The notes: generated from the letters alone by a model not told the origin. 64,000 nt of DNA from Nepenthes gracilis (GCA_033239525.1 BSYO01000014.1:4692536-4756535), one strand, 5' to 3'. Positions 49,160 through 61,209 are shown, numbered from the stretch's first letter. Numbers and translations: made by a program.

Positions 49160-50830
49160 GCAAGGAAAATTATAGCCTAATACTATACAATCAAAACATC
49201 CAATCTGCATGAATCTAATCAATATTATAGTCTAATATAAAATAATCTAAAATAAAATCAACAATTGACATTACCTGCTATCAATAATATATACATAGCT
49301 CCTTAAAATATACTAAGTCCAAATATAAATCTAGATATATCAAAATATAAACAAAAATTTCTAATTAATCTCATCCAAACTATCTGTAAGTAATTCAATA
49401 CTTTCTAATTTACAATGATTAGAAATAATATAAAATCATAAGTAAAAAATTTAACAACTATTTACACACACACATATATATAATAACAAAATATGTGTCC
49501 ATCAAGATAGGATGAAGGAGTAAAATATAATGAAATACTTGCAAAATTTTGTAGTTCAAATAATCCAATGTCAAATGTCTAATGCCAAAAATCTAAATAT
49601 GATTTCATACACAAAATTCTAATTATATACAAATATTAAAATAGTACAAAGTACGAAATCATCCAAAGGGACCAAAAAGTCTAAGTCCAAAATGGGATAA
49701 ATCAAATATTGATTAAAGCCTGTAATTTTTTAAATCACACATCTCAAATGCTAAATTATTTGTAGGTAAAATATCAAAAATTTAAAACATACTAAAATTT
49801 AAAAATCAAGGATCAAGAGATTAATTTTGAGAAAAGGTTACACAAATTTTTAATAACTTTAGGCTATATTACTACTATTTAAATCTATAAATAGGCTATC
49901 TATATATTATTCCTTGAAGGTTGAGTTAAACACCACTTTCTTTTACCACTAGTGGACAATAAGTGTAATCCTTAAATCTATCTGATATATCTTAGGATAT
50001 CTAAATATATTATTTTATTTAATTTTTTACAATAATTTTAAAAATAATATTAAATCGGTGGACTCTATAATTAAAAGTTTTAAATTTTTTCTCTTTATAG
50101 AAAAAGTATAAAATTTTTACTTTGAAAAAGAATAAATATAAAATGTTTTTACTCTATAAAAATTTTTAATATTAAAATAAATAATAAAATAAAGTCTAAT
50201 TTAAAGCACATGTATAGATTATCATATATAAGGCCCAAATGCATGATTTTTTGATTTTTTTTTTATAAATATTTTAATATATAAATATAATATTTTAAAT
50301 ATTTACTTATTTTGTACAAAACAAACTTACTTTTTAAATATTTAGTAAAACTAAAGAAAAATTTTAAAATTTCGATAAAATCACATGCAATAGTATTCAA
50401 AGTAGAAAGGTAAAAGGGTTAGATGCTTGCATAAGAAGAAGAAAATGGATTGAATAGATGAGCTCTTGAACATTTGCACAAGTACGAATTAGACACATAT
50501 TAGGTGCCGCTTAAACCCATAGGTGTGTACAAGCATCGCATTAGGTGCAAATTAGACACCAACAATTGTCCAAATCGTGCATAAGAATTGTCAAGACGTA
50601 CATAAGGTACTATACAATATGTTGGAAACACATATAAGCTCACCAAAGGTGCTCCCCTTAAACCATGCATATTTTGCTTGAAATGCGCATTAGCATGGAT
50701 CAAATGCCCTCATGAGTCAAGTTTGATCCCAAAATTAATTTTTATCAAACTTTTATTAAATAATTATTTTTAAATTGATCAACAATTAATAAATAATATT
50801 ATAATATAAATATAAATTGGGCATTACGTA
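49160..50830 (-). repeat. Repeat C copy 2 (probable gypsy LTR remnant)
   Basis: It aligns with 35696-37600: TTAAAGCCTGTAATTTT, ACATACTAAAATTTA, ATTACTACTATTTAAATC, ATCTAAATATATTATTTT. Read on the minus strand it begins near TAATGCCCAATTTATATT (50825). No coding sequence is seen. The stretch 48961-49159 before it is plain AT-rich DNA. Confidence 0.4.
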
Positions 50831-52100
50831 TCTCTTATTTCATGGTGAAGTAAATAGTATCGGTCATAGCACGATCAAGTACCAAAGTCGAATATCGTGC
50901 CCTAATCGACACAACTGCAGAATTTCTTTGGTTATAATGGCTACTAGAAAATATGTACATCACCCATTCTTATATAGTTATTATACATTATGATAATTAA
51001 AGTGTAATACAAATTGTCCACAATGATGTATTCCTCAACATACCAAGCACAATGAAAATAACTATCATTCTATTCATCAACACGTTCAACAAGGACATAT
51101 AAATCATCGTTACCTGCCCTTGGCCAATCAACTAGTTAATATCTTTACCAAATCTCATGCCATTGGATAATTTTATAATTTAATTTTTAAACTCAAGTTG
51201 GTCTTTAACTTACCTATTTGTGTTCCAAAGTGAATATCAAATATAATAATATATATTATAATATTTTATAATATTATATTTTTAAGTATATAATATTATA
51301 AAATTAGAATATTATATAAATATTTTCTATATCTTAACACTTATTATTTTTTAATCAGGTCTTATATTAGCCAGGGGCCTCTTATTGTAAAATGAGATAT
51401 ACAAGGATTTTCATTTCTACTGTGTATCTTCCAAATGCTTATTATTTCTTCCCGTTGATAATTGAACCTCCTTATATAAGTATTCCCATAAATTTACGCA
51501 GGATAGGCAAATGAGGGCATTTTCACATTCCATTTGAGAGGCAATTCGTTCAACCTTTTGCGAGAGGCAAACAAATAATAATCGATAGACTCTCCTCGTA
51601 ATATGGTCTAGCCAAAACATAATAGCAGCAAATAATTTTCTATAATTCTTTTACATTTGATAAATAGATAATAACAATGACAAGCAAATCCAAAATATGT
51701 TTATTCCGCTCCCAAGCCTCTAGGCCTGTCGCATGCAGGATCAAGCACTAAAAACAAAACAAACAAAAATATTTAATATACTTACTGCACGCCAAACATG
51801 TTGGAAAATACGCTACTAGGCAAACCAAAGTCGACAAGGCTATCTTTTATGAGAAAATTCGATACAGTTACCTTTTCCATTTCATCTTTTTATGGCATCA
51901 GCTAGAAGCTCTTATTCGACGCTCGACTAGTAGGGTAATTACGTCCCCGAAAACCTATGAACTAAGCTATGTCTTATGGCTGCGTCTACACTTAAACATA
52001 GCTTACTTTATGAACAAAAAGAGGTCAGATATCAATCATCCTTGGACCTCCTAAAAAGAAATTTTCTTACACTGAGTTGACCATTTTTACAAAAGAGAAG
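50831..52100. other. 3' flank of the bHLH gene
   Basis: Low-complexity and AT-rich intergenic sequence, including a (TATAATAT)n-like stretch at 51241-51330. The bHLH 3' UTR should lie in the upper part (below 52101 on the minus strand). Its end is not marked by one clear poly-A signal. The 67-codon minus ORF at 51417-51620 has no motif I recognise. Confidence 0.4.
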
Positions 52101-55100
52101 TCAGACAGCTTGGTTCACAGTTGACTCCTGCCCTTCTAAACACTTGCACAGTGCTCGATTAGCACTCAACACCTGTAAAAGACAGTAGATATTAAGAACA
52201 ACAACATACTTATTTTTGATTTGATAGATTTCTTTCTTATACTGAAGTTTTAAGCCACACCTTGTACTCTTGTTGTAGATCTTTAATGTACTTAGCAACC
52301 AAATCCAGCATGTCAGCGGTGTTTATTTGCTGTTAAAAGAGCAAATCAAAAAAGAAGAAAAAAAAGGGTTTTTGAGCCATGTTTTCACTGAAGCCGTGTA
52401 TGCGTATTAACAAATTTTACCTTCTCCATATTCGGAACAAGATCCTGTAATTTCTTCATTCGCTCACTGATCCGGGTTCTTCTCACCTAGAAACAAGACC
52501 AACAATTCCTATAACACATGAAGAAGAACAGGCAGCAAATGACAACATTCAATGTCAAGCATCCAAAAAACAATCATATTGTAATCATATTCATTAGTCA
52601 TTTGTCCTAGTTTTCAAGACGTACAGGTTCTCTTGTCTGGAAGATAAGATCGTATCAAATGGAGGTTCTGTCACTAATAGCTTTCAACGTCTTGGGAGCC
52701 AAAACAAGGGTCTAATAGTTTTCAATTAAAGCAGTAATATGAAGTTCCTTTGAGCAACTTATGCAGCATAAAGATGCTGATAAGACGATAAAGATGCTCC
52801 ACCCAATAAAAGTACGTCTACTTTAATGCTCCAGAGAACTTACTCACATATACTTACTGGAATAACATATTTCATATATAAAGCTCATCTGAGACAACCA
52901 GAGATTATAGCAATGTGGAGCTGAAGTTAGCAAAGAACTTAACCACACTATGGGAATTAAAAAGATTAGAATCACAAAATGGAACATGGATACAAGATTT
53001 TACCCGCTCAGCAATGCTTCGAGGATGGGTGGCACAACCCCGCCTGGCCCTAATTTTACAAGGAACGTTATCTTGAAATTGAAACTTCTCCATGGCAGCC
53101 ATTTCAGCCGAAGTTTTTGGCAAACTCAAGTGACATGATAATAGATGATTTTGATTTTCCAGCTTGCCACAAGCCTGAATTTGTAGTCATAACTGAAGAT
53201 TAAACAATAGCTTCAAGAAACAACTTTACAGACAAAAATCAGTACCCGAGCAATGGATGCGTCTGAGCAAGAATATGAACCCCGGTCGTTCTGTTGGTCT
53301 GTTCTAGGCCCGGGTGTGTTCTGTACTAGTCGCGCAGGATCGTTCCATGATGTGAATGACAATCCACGGCTGTAAAAACGACCATCGACCCTGCCATTTT
53401 TTAATTTCACAGCATCATGGCTAGCTGCGTCATCAAATTCAGTCACCATCTTTGGAATTCGTGGCACAAGGGGCATAGATGAAGATAGGCCAAATGCAAA
53501 ATCAATCTGCCCTTTCAGCCACCTTGTTGTTGGGCAATATTCTTCACATGTACCACTCCCCATCCTAGAACTCTCAATGCCCCTTGTTATGTTGTACCCT
53601 GAAATTTGTGACAAAATTAACGATAATTGAATGTAAGCAATACAAATGGAAAAAGAGAATATGATTGAAGACATCAGTGTATGAGTTATTAAATGCAAAA
53701 TCAGGGGCAAAGTTACTCGAAAGAGAGGCACTCATGCAATCTCCTAAGAATTATCTTTTACCTAATCAAGAAAGGTGCTTTTCTATTTAGAATTCCACAA
53801 ATAAATGCTTAATATTTGTCGCACACCATATTGATTCAACTCTACGGACTTCTTGTTTTTTAATCCTTATACATATCAAATGCTCATCTAGACTCCAGAA
53901 AATTAAAATGGAAGGAAGAAAATTAGAAAAAAAAAAAAAAACTGTCTTGTAAAATAATTGTATCTCAAACGTTATAGTCATCAAATTTGCCATTATTCTC
54001 AATTGCTAACGGTTCCAAGTAGGTCTAAGAGGCTCTCGCTTGATTCTTGAAAAGTTTGAAGAAACAACGAAGAAAAAATAAAAAGAATAAGATAAATTAG
54101 TTATATTACGAATACAGTGTTATGTAATAGGAGCATTATATTGATCAATAATAATAGGGATTCTACACATTTTTATATTGCACTTTGCACTACACAAGAA
54201 TGGTAAGAGACAGCCATCGTTAATATACATTACAATCTTTCTTTCTTTCTCTTCTGGTAGCTAAGATAGTACATGATTTTTTTGAAGAAGAATGATTATT
54301 ATATATCAATCACTATCATTCCATAAATATGATGGGTTTCGGACGTTAAACTTTACTTATAAAGTTGAGAACTAATCTTTGTGAGGATTGTTTTTGAATC
54401 TTTTGTTTGAATGTTTGAAAAGATGATATGATAATGTACAATATAAAATAACAATCACAAAAAATGAGGTATAATATTGTACGCGCAAAACCTCTTTATA
54501 AATACGCTACATGAGTCTGAGAAATATTTACTATATAGCAAGTTCTGGATACAAAAACTCCAACAAATATAAAAAAATAATACTTTATATGATCAACCCA
54601 AATAATAAAAAATACAAGATGAACGAAAAGAAAAATGACCAATGAAATACTCTTTGCATAAATAATAGCAATATACCAAAAGTTAATAAAGAATATAACA
54701 CAATTCAATACTCAAACAAATAATAAAATCTTCTTCTTGTTCTCTCTTTTCATCTTCTTTTTCTTACAGTGTTAGCGTTCAAGAACTCAAAAGAACTGCA
54801 ATGAATATTCTAAAATCACATCAAGACAATTTACAGCAATGTCGATACATAAGCAACCCTCAGGCACGTATCAGGTCTGGACTTACTTGACAAATAGTAC
54901 AAGAGTACCCCTTATTAGATGCGATCTTTTTAGACAAAATATGTATGTGCATCTCTTAGACATGCATCAAGCACTATTATTCCAGTCAAACATTGTATAT
55001 AAGTTTAGGTGCCTATTATATAATTCTTGAAAATTTTTTTCATTAGAGCCAAATCCCATGCAAACATAAAGCATGTCATTGGACAATATGCCAACAAATT

Positions 55101-55745
55101 TTGGACTCTTTAAAAAGTGACCGAAAATCAAACAAAATATTTTGAATCCAAAAGCAGCCTCTCATGCCAATATCACTTTGAATCCAAAAAGGATTTCTAA
55201 AACTGTATCACTCCATTAATGGGCACTATTCAGCTAGTGTCACAAATTGGTTGCCAAGAAAAACAAAAATAATATAACCCGAACAAGTTTACAACAAATA
55301 AGATTAAATTAGAAGTCTTACTATTCTGGGAATTGAGATGAGCAAAAAATACAGAAGGGGAGCTAATTTGCCTGCCAAGATTGGGGCCATCAACCCCCGC
55401 AGAAGAACCAACCTCCATGCCTCCCGAGGGCAGCTGACTATTCACACTCTGGTTTGGATATTCAGATGGCAGCCGACTTTGTTGCCCGACCATTTGCGAC
55501 ACAGTATCAGAGTACCCATTTCGCGGAATCCTGAAAGGCTTAATCTCAGCACTCTCGAACGAGTCGTCGCACCCACCGCCGCCGAATATCGGGAACTGGT
55601 TGCAGTTATAATAACCTTTATCAAGACTGTCTTTTAAAGTCGAAAGCAGGGAGGTCGGAGCCGAGCGAAATCTCAAGCACCCAGAATTTGGATTTTGAGA
55701 TTGATGTTGTCTGTGAAGTGGGTTTTCGAAATATGAATCCTCCAT
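52101..55745 (-). CDS. bHLH transcription factor, bHLH122/128/130 (AKS/FBH) group
   Basis: This nuclear DNA-binding factor is encoded by six exons: 55745-55322, 53598-53246, 53174-53004, 52486-52421, 52329-52261 and 52172-52101. All junctions are GT-AG, giving 1155 nt and 384 residues. The start is the first ATG of a reading frame that matches the family. Residues 18-34 (NPNSGCLRFRSAPTSLL) and 124-136 (GRQISSPSVFFAH) are group signatures. Residues 274-287 (CHLSLPKTSAEMAA), the basic region CKIRARRGCATHP and SIAERVRRTRISER, and helix 2 (INTADMLDLVAKYIKDL) follow. The basic region has the E and R of E-box binders. Related Arabidopsis proteins act in ABA-controlled guard-cell potassium channel expression and CONSTANS activation; a similar role here is inference. 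No frameshift or stop; it looks functional. Confidence 0.93.
53599..55321 (-). other. Intron 1 of the bHLH gene
   Basis: A 1,723-bp intron between AATA|GTAAGA (donor at 55321) and ATTTCAG|GG (acceptor at 53599), far longer than the others (71, 517, 91 and 88 bp). It is AT-rich. At about 54940-55010 it holds a segment (GTGCATCTCTTAGACATGC, then CAAGCACTATTATTCCAG) resembling one unit of the 52-bp array at 46601. No ORF within it has family resemblance. Confidence 0.8.
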
Positions 55746-56400
55746 AACCACTAAAATAACTAACTCTCTCTTTTTTTCTCTGTCTCTGCGTGTGTGCAGT
55801 AAGAAGAGGGCTTACTGGATGAAGGAAGCCGCGGCAGTGGTATCTACCATATGTCTGCTGCTTATTTAAGCTGATTTGGATGAAATCTTGAGAAACAAGC
55901 AGCTGGCGAGAAGCTGCTCGGCTTCTTATGAACTTTCGTGTACCAGAAAGCTTTGAGAATCAAAGAATAAACCAAGAGGCTATACAGATCTGACTTTATC
56001 TCTAGGGGGTGGGCGTTAAAAAAGAAGCTCAAATCAAAATGAAAATTTGATTGACTGGACGAGTGAGGAGTCGGGCTTGCAGGACCAGACAGCAAGCAAT
56101 AAATGGCAACTCAATAGATTTTTATCCACGAATCCTAATCGCTGGCTTTGAAGAAATAGAAGGTGCGAGAGAGGGACGGAGGGAGAAAGAAACAGAGCAA
56201 TCGGGTTGATGTTTCGGCCTTAATTTCATAGCAGCGTCCGAAAGCGACGAAGAGAGCGACAGCGAGGGCGAGAGGGATGAGGAAGGGAAATGCCCGGAGG
56301 TGTGGTTGATGACAGCGAGAACGACGGCAGAATAAGATAAAATGCAAATTTAGCCGTTTTTATACTTTGAAGCATGATATTGTTGTCACTTGCCTAATGT
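55746..56400 (-). promoter_or_regulatory. 5' UTR and promoter of the bHLH gene
   Basis: On the minus strand GTATAAAAACGG (about 56366-56355) is a good TATA box. The sequence downstream is rich in CT (TTTCTTTCTCCCTCCGTCCC near 56190), as often seen around plant transcription starts. That would give a 5' UTR of about 580 bases, possibly with an intron. The start codon context is GTTATGGAG. Confidence 0.45.
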
Positions 56401-56505
56401 GGAAGTCTGCGCAGGCCCCTGCCCACTCGTACTTTCACCTAAAATTGACTCCGACTTCACTCGTTGTCCACCCCACTGTCACTGGAACGGGGGTCGTGCA
56501 TCGCT

Positions 56506-56744
56506 GTAAGGGCCCTTAGACTAAGGCCCAAATTTTATATTTTAAAATATTTAAAACTATTATATAAATGATTATGGTTTTATTATAATTTAAATATTTT
56601 AGTATTTTATTTTTTAAAAAAATAATAAAAATAATTACATATATTTTTAATTTAAAAGTCTGGGTTGAATTTGAAAAAAATCTAACAATTCTGAATTTGT
56701 TCCATATTACACGACTCATTATGTAGGGAGAATTTATAAATTAT
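56506..56744 (+). mobile_element. LTR-like fragment cut by Tat-3
   Basis: It begins TGTAAGGGCCCTTAGACTAAGGCCC, similar in form to the gypsy LTR start TGTAACGGCCC at 5525. It is AT-rich for 200 bases, then meets the Tat-3 LTR. It may be an older LTR into which Tat-3 inserted. Confidence 0.3.
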
Positions 56745-57740
56745 TGATCCGTCCTAGATTAATAATATTGAACGAATTAAAGAGTCACCTAATTTGAGTA
56801 TCCAATTGGGAGCGAGTCTGATCTTTATTATTTTAAAATTGAATCTCGTACACCACAACTAAAAAATAAGATATTAGAGGATGACAGGATTTACTCATTA
56901 TTATGTCCTTCAATATTTAAATGAATAAATTTTTCACATGATCTATAAAGATAGGAGGATGAGAGAATAAATGTATAGATGCAAGGGTGTTCGGGGATTG
57001 AGTATAATATGGAAGACTGCGCTCCCCGAATGCGCTCGAAGGGTGTCCAGTTTTCTACGTTGGAATCGCACTCGTGAGAAAGTGGTTTTTTGATAGTAAG
57101 AGTTGTACTTGTGAAAGAGTGGCTTTTGAAGATGATTGCACCTGTCGGAGAGTGGCTTTGTGAAAGAGAGAGAGAGTGTGTGTGTGGGGGAGAGAGAGAG
57201 TGTTTCACTTAGGATGCCTTAATGTCCGAATTTTGGACTAATGGATTGATTCCTTTTTTCTATGAAGGAAGATATGTATTTATAAAGTGAGAGCTAGTTA
57301 GTTATCATTGGGCCTCACAGTTTTGTAATCGTGAGTGGCCGACACCACAGGTTTACAGTGGTGGGCTGCAGGTGCTACAATTCTGCATTTCTGAGGGAGT
57401 CATCATCATACTTCCACCTTTGACACTTTGCACCGTTGTGATCCTCAGGGCGATAGATTGGCGGTTGCCGCATGCGATTCTTGCTCCTGCACTTATGAAA
57501 TATCATATGGTGATAGCAGTCACTTGAATTTGTCTACTAAGTTGGGATGGGCTAAGTTAGGCCGCCGATTAACTCTTATTGCTCGTATACTGCAAGACCA
57601 ATTCGAGTCAAGCTGTTGGGCCTTTTGTAGGATTTTGGATTTTGGATTTAGAGGAGCTTTTGTTGGGTTGCTAACTCATGGGCCATTATTTCTCCTGCAA
57701 GTTGGGTTCTGACTCGACCCACGGACTATTAGACTCATCA
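56745..57740 (-). mobile_element. 3' LTR of Tat-3 (minus-strand element)
   Basis: Read on the minus strand it starts TGATGAGTCTAATAGTCC (compare Tat-2 TGATGGGTTCAGTACGG) and ends CTAGGACGGATCA (Tat-2: CCAGGGACGCATCA). The U5 part also matches (CATCCTCTAATATCTTATTTT, 56880 downward). A TATA box CTTTATAAATACAT lies near 57285. Length is 996 bp. The GA/GT-rich stretch at 57165-57202 is a microsatellite within it. Confidence 0.7.
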
Positions 57741-57753
57741 TTAGCCCTCAATA
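57741..57753 (-). other. Polypurine tract of Tat-3
   Basis: On the minus strand ATTGAGGGCTAA lies directly before TGATGAGTC. This is the same arrangement as in Tat-2 (26748-26760). Confidence 0.5.
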
Positions 57754-58551
57754 CTGAGAAATTTAAATTTTTAACCCCTGACATATTCATGATGAGAGGC
57801 TATCTAAAGGTCTTCATGTGTGTTCCTTCCCTAGGCGTTCTGTAGATTTTTTTACCTTGTTTGGCAGGATTTGATGTGATTCTCTATCTTTGGCGATTCT
57901 CTACCGTCAACACAATCTTCACAGTTAAATGCTAGCTAATCTCCTTCTTCATCTATGGAGGTGTTCTTTATACCTTGCATCACAAAGTATTTCCCTTCTG
58001 CAAAGCAACAGACACACTCGCAACTAGTATAGAGCCTTTGCAGTCACAAGCCGAAATCAATGGGAGCTCTTCTCTGATGTTTGAAACCTAAATTCGAGGA
58101 TGTGCCTAAAGCTACATTGGTTACCTTCTTTTATATTGTAGTTCGCCTTAGTTTCCTCTTTTATGCCCAGCCCAAAACCTGGGCTATGCTGCTTTAACGA
58201 GGTCCTAGTTTTTTGGGGGCAGATTCTTCCTTCCCCCGTCTATTTTGGGCAGTCCTCTCTAATGTGATTTCAAAAAGGAGGCATCTTAGTCCCCGAATGG
58301 GAGATGATTGTTCCCTCTCCTATTCATCTTGAGGACTCTGCTCTTGTACTGCTCCTGGGATGACTGTTCTACAACTTGTTGGGGAGGAAAATTTTTTAGT
58401 TTTGCCTCTCGGCTAAGGACAAGGGTAGTACTTCAGAGAATTGATCCTTGTTCCTATTGGGAGGGCTTTTCTGCTCTTTTTGCTGGTATGGCGACCTAGT
58501 GGGCGACATTGTAGTGCTAGCAAATGTACTTTTTTCATATTTTTGTCCATC

Positions 58552-58572
58552 ATTTTTTTTTTTTTGGTAAGT
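58552..58572 (-). mobile_element. 21-bp retroposon tail with 14-bp target duplication
   Basis: On the minus strand ACTTACC followed by 13 A. It is flanked by perfect 14-base direct repeats TATTTTTGTCCATC at 58538-58551 and 58573-58586. ACTTACC plus poly-A is the 3' end of the retroposons at 5277 and 15356. The rest of the element never arrived, so this is an extreme 5' truncation. Confidence 0.75.
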
Positions 58573-58779
58573 TATTTTTGTCCATCGTAACAGTCGATTA
58601 GATGACTATAGTCAAGTCGCTACTCCATGTATTTTTGTTTCCTTCTGAATCATACATTCATTATTGTAAGCCTATATTTTGTAAAAGGAATTGATAAATG
58701 GTACTTCCCAAGCATTTTTGTCTTCATTACATGGCTCTAATGTTTTTGCATAGATTGAATAGTTGAATCGCTTGAATGC

Positions 58780-58817
<38 letters not shown>

Positions 58818-59257
58818 GTTGTATTACTTCTAACAATCTGACAATCCTGACCCTTGACGACTCAGATTTTCTGACAATCCATCTTACAATGATTTGTCTC
58901 GAATGCTCAGTTGGGATGTGAATCAATCAAATCAGTCTCGAGTTTGTCAAGGCCATGCATAGTTAGTCTGCCATCTTAGAAAATCACACATCAGGGTATC
59001 ATTACCTATGTTGTGCCACTGAAACCAATTTATGCATTAGAGCCACCAGCTTGTTTATGGGCTGCAGTAGGAGACGTAGTCGTCATAATTGGCCAAGCGT
59101 ACTAACATGTCGCAGTACTCTGTGGTGCGGGCATATATCGTGATCATTATGGAGACGCGTCTCTCTGATACCCTCAAACGATGCCTTGCAAGGACAAGAC
59201 TTTGGCTATTTAAACACTAGCCCCCAGTCTTTTCTATGCTTCTTCATTTTTCAACTC

Positions 59258-59275
59258 TTTTTTTTTTGGTAAGTA
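59258..59275 (-). mobile_element. 18-bp retroposon tail with 17-bp target duplication
   Basis: On the minus strand TACTTACC followed by 10 A. It is flanked by perfect 17-base repeats TCTTCATTTTTCAACTC at 59241-59257 and 59276-59292. Same family end as 58552. Confidence 0.75.
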
Positions 59276-59343
59276 TCTTCATTTTTCAACTCGCTCTAAC
59301 CTAATTTACTCTTTTATTTTCTCTAGCTTCCACTATTTCTCAA

Positions 59344-61200
59344 ATGGCTCCTCGGGGCATCGCTGCGATTCAGTCCATCCTTATTAGCAGAGAGCACCAT
59401 CTATGAGGAACCTCTGAAAGCTGACTTTCGTATTTTGTTTGCAAAAGAGTTGATTGAGATTCTATTGACTTTGGAGATCCCTGTGGATCGCTTCCATCCC
59501 AACGCTCTTTGGTACCTTATTTCTTTGTGTCTTCTTTCGCACCAAAGAACTTTCCTTGGATGCTTGGGCCTTGAAGGAAATCTTTCGGTTCAACTAAGAT
59601 ACTGACTGAATTTCCTTCACTCTCGTGAAAAATTCAAAATAACCGGGGGGAACCCTGACTCAATTAAGGGTTGAAAGAACCGCTTCTTTTATACAGCGGT
59701 TACTTTTGAGTGGAGAATTTCGAATGATTGAGTTAGGGTCAACGGTGTCTACTCCAATGACATTCTAAAGGAAGAGGAATGGATGGAGAGGGCAATAACG
59801 AGGCTTATCAAAGAGAACGCTGCCATCTTATGTCACACTGATCGCTGGCTCTCCCAAAGAGCGTTCATTGAAGTCTAGTGGGAAGTTAGAATGGAGGGGG
59901 ATGGATGTCACGACCATTCTGTTTTGCCAGTCCAAAAAGAAGCCGAGAGAGCTATTCATTTGCGACTCTCTTGAAAGGGTGGCCGATAGGGCGGAGTCTC
60001 CTTCTTTCTCGTCCACCTATTCTAATAATATTTGGGCTATTGATGAGACCTATGCAAAGGCATCTCATTTGGTTGATAGTGAGTTGCTACGAAGACCATG
60101 TTCCATGCATTCTTCCCCAGCTAATTCGATTTTTAATGAGTTGACTGGACTTGCGGAGGGCAGTGAGCCCTGAATAGGTTTTGCTGTTGGAATAAATGAC
60201 CCCTTGATCGGCGGATTAGGCGAACCAATCAATTCCCCTTCTGAAGTCGTGAATGCGGTCCCCATCTTGCTGGCTTCATCGCCTAAATCATTAGTCTCCA
60301 CTCCCCCTGCTGCTTCGGCCGAAGAGGACGCTGATAATGATTAGGTGGAGGAAGAGATGCTTGGGGATAACCTAGAGGCCGTGGCTGCTCAGGAAGTGCC
60401 TCACCTAGAGGCTTCAATACTGAGCTTTTGGACGCTTTCAGGCACATCTCCTCCTCTGGGCTTCGAGGTGCCTCTCTACCATCATGCACAACCTCTGCGG
60501 TGCTTGTTGCCTCTGGTTGGATCTGGAGCTAAGGGTTCTCCCGATCCCTCTTATCAAGAAGTTCCATCTCATCAGGAGGTAAGGTATCACCTCATAGTGT
60601 TCTTTATTCCGTGATCATACTTTTTATTGTTATTCCTGACCAACCGTTCCATTTTGTTTAACAGCCACAGGAGGTGATTTGCAAGGTGGCAGAGGCTTTA
60701 CATTGGCGAGACGTCGAGATCTCTCGCTTGTCCCAAATATATGTTGATCCTACTGTGCTTGAAGAGATGGAAGGCCGAGCGAATGCTATTGTTGTCGAGG
60801 CTTTACAAAATCAAGAATGGGCCACTTACCTTGATCGAGTGCTATCCAAATCTGAAGTGAAATCCCAAAAGCTCTTGGAGGAAAGATCTTGGGCTCTGGA
60901 TCAGATCGTTTTGCTCAAGGACACACTTTAGGAGGCTGAGCAGTAGCTCGCTGATCCCCAAAGCAAATGTCCCTAAGTTGAAGGAGAGTTGAGGACTCAA
61001 TAACACCCGAATGATGTTGGCCATGTGATGGACGATAGATTCTAGGATGGCATTCGCTCTTGCAGGAGGATGGTGTCCTTGGTGGCTCCAAACTTTCCTG
61101 TTGATTTACTTGATCCAAGGGATGCTGGAACTCAACGTTGATTTGATTTGGTTGACATTTTGAAGATAGGAGGGGAGCCTTTGCCTTGTTCACCGGGGGG
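59344..61200 (+). pseudogene. Tat-3 antisense accessory ORF
   Basis: Plus-strand protein opposite to Tat-3 pol. A possible start at 59344 (MAPRGIAAIQS) runs into a frame change. The next frame reads TIYEEPLKADFRI, FAKELIEILLTLEIPVDRFHP and NALWYLISLCLL, matching the PF04195-like domains of Tat-1 and Tat-2. Then come SIKG, stop, KNRFFYTAVTFEWRIS, an acidic and Ser-rich middle (59870-60578) with 101- and 78-codon open pieces, a GT-AG intron (60579-60664), and a coiled-coil exon (60665-60931: VICKVAEALHWRDVEIS, VEALQNQEWATYLDRVL). The protein role is unknown. It is broken by frameshifts and stops. Confidence 0.65.
60579..60664 (+). other. Intron in the Tat-3 antisense ORF
   Basis: GAG|GTAAGG (GT at 60579) and TTTTGTTTAACAG|CCA (AG at 60663-60664) bound an 86-bp intron. 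It joins the acidic region to QEVICKVAEAL, the start of the coiled coil, as in the other two elements. Confidence 0.65.
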
Positions 61201-61209
61201 CTCCCAACC

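Larger units (their letters stand above)
57754..59343 (-). other. Tat-3 3' UTR
   Basis: About 1.6 kb between the polypurine tract and the antisense ORF, with no clear gene and no tandem array of the Tat-1 kind. It has an (AT)n run (58780-58804) followed by (GTT)n (58805-58820), and two very short poly-A insertions (58552 and 59258). Confidence 0.5.

Noticed and set aside
51241..51330. AT-only stretch as a possible matrix attachment or replication origin
   Set aside because: Base composition alone cannot support either; no specific motif is present.
57428..57712. 94-codon plus ORF near the Tat-3 LTR
   Set aside because: Antisense to the U3 of the LTR with no recognisable motif.
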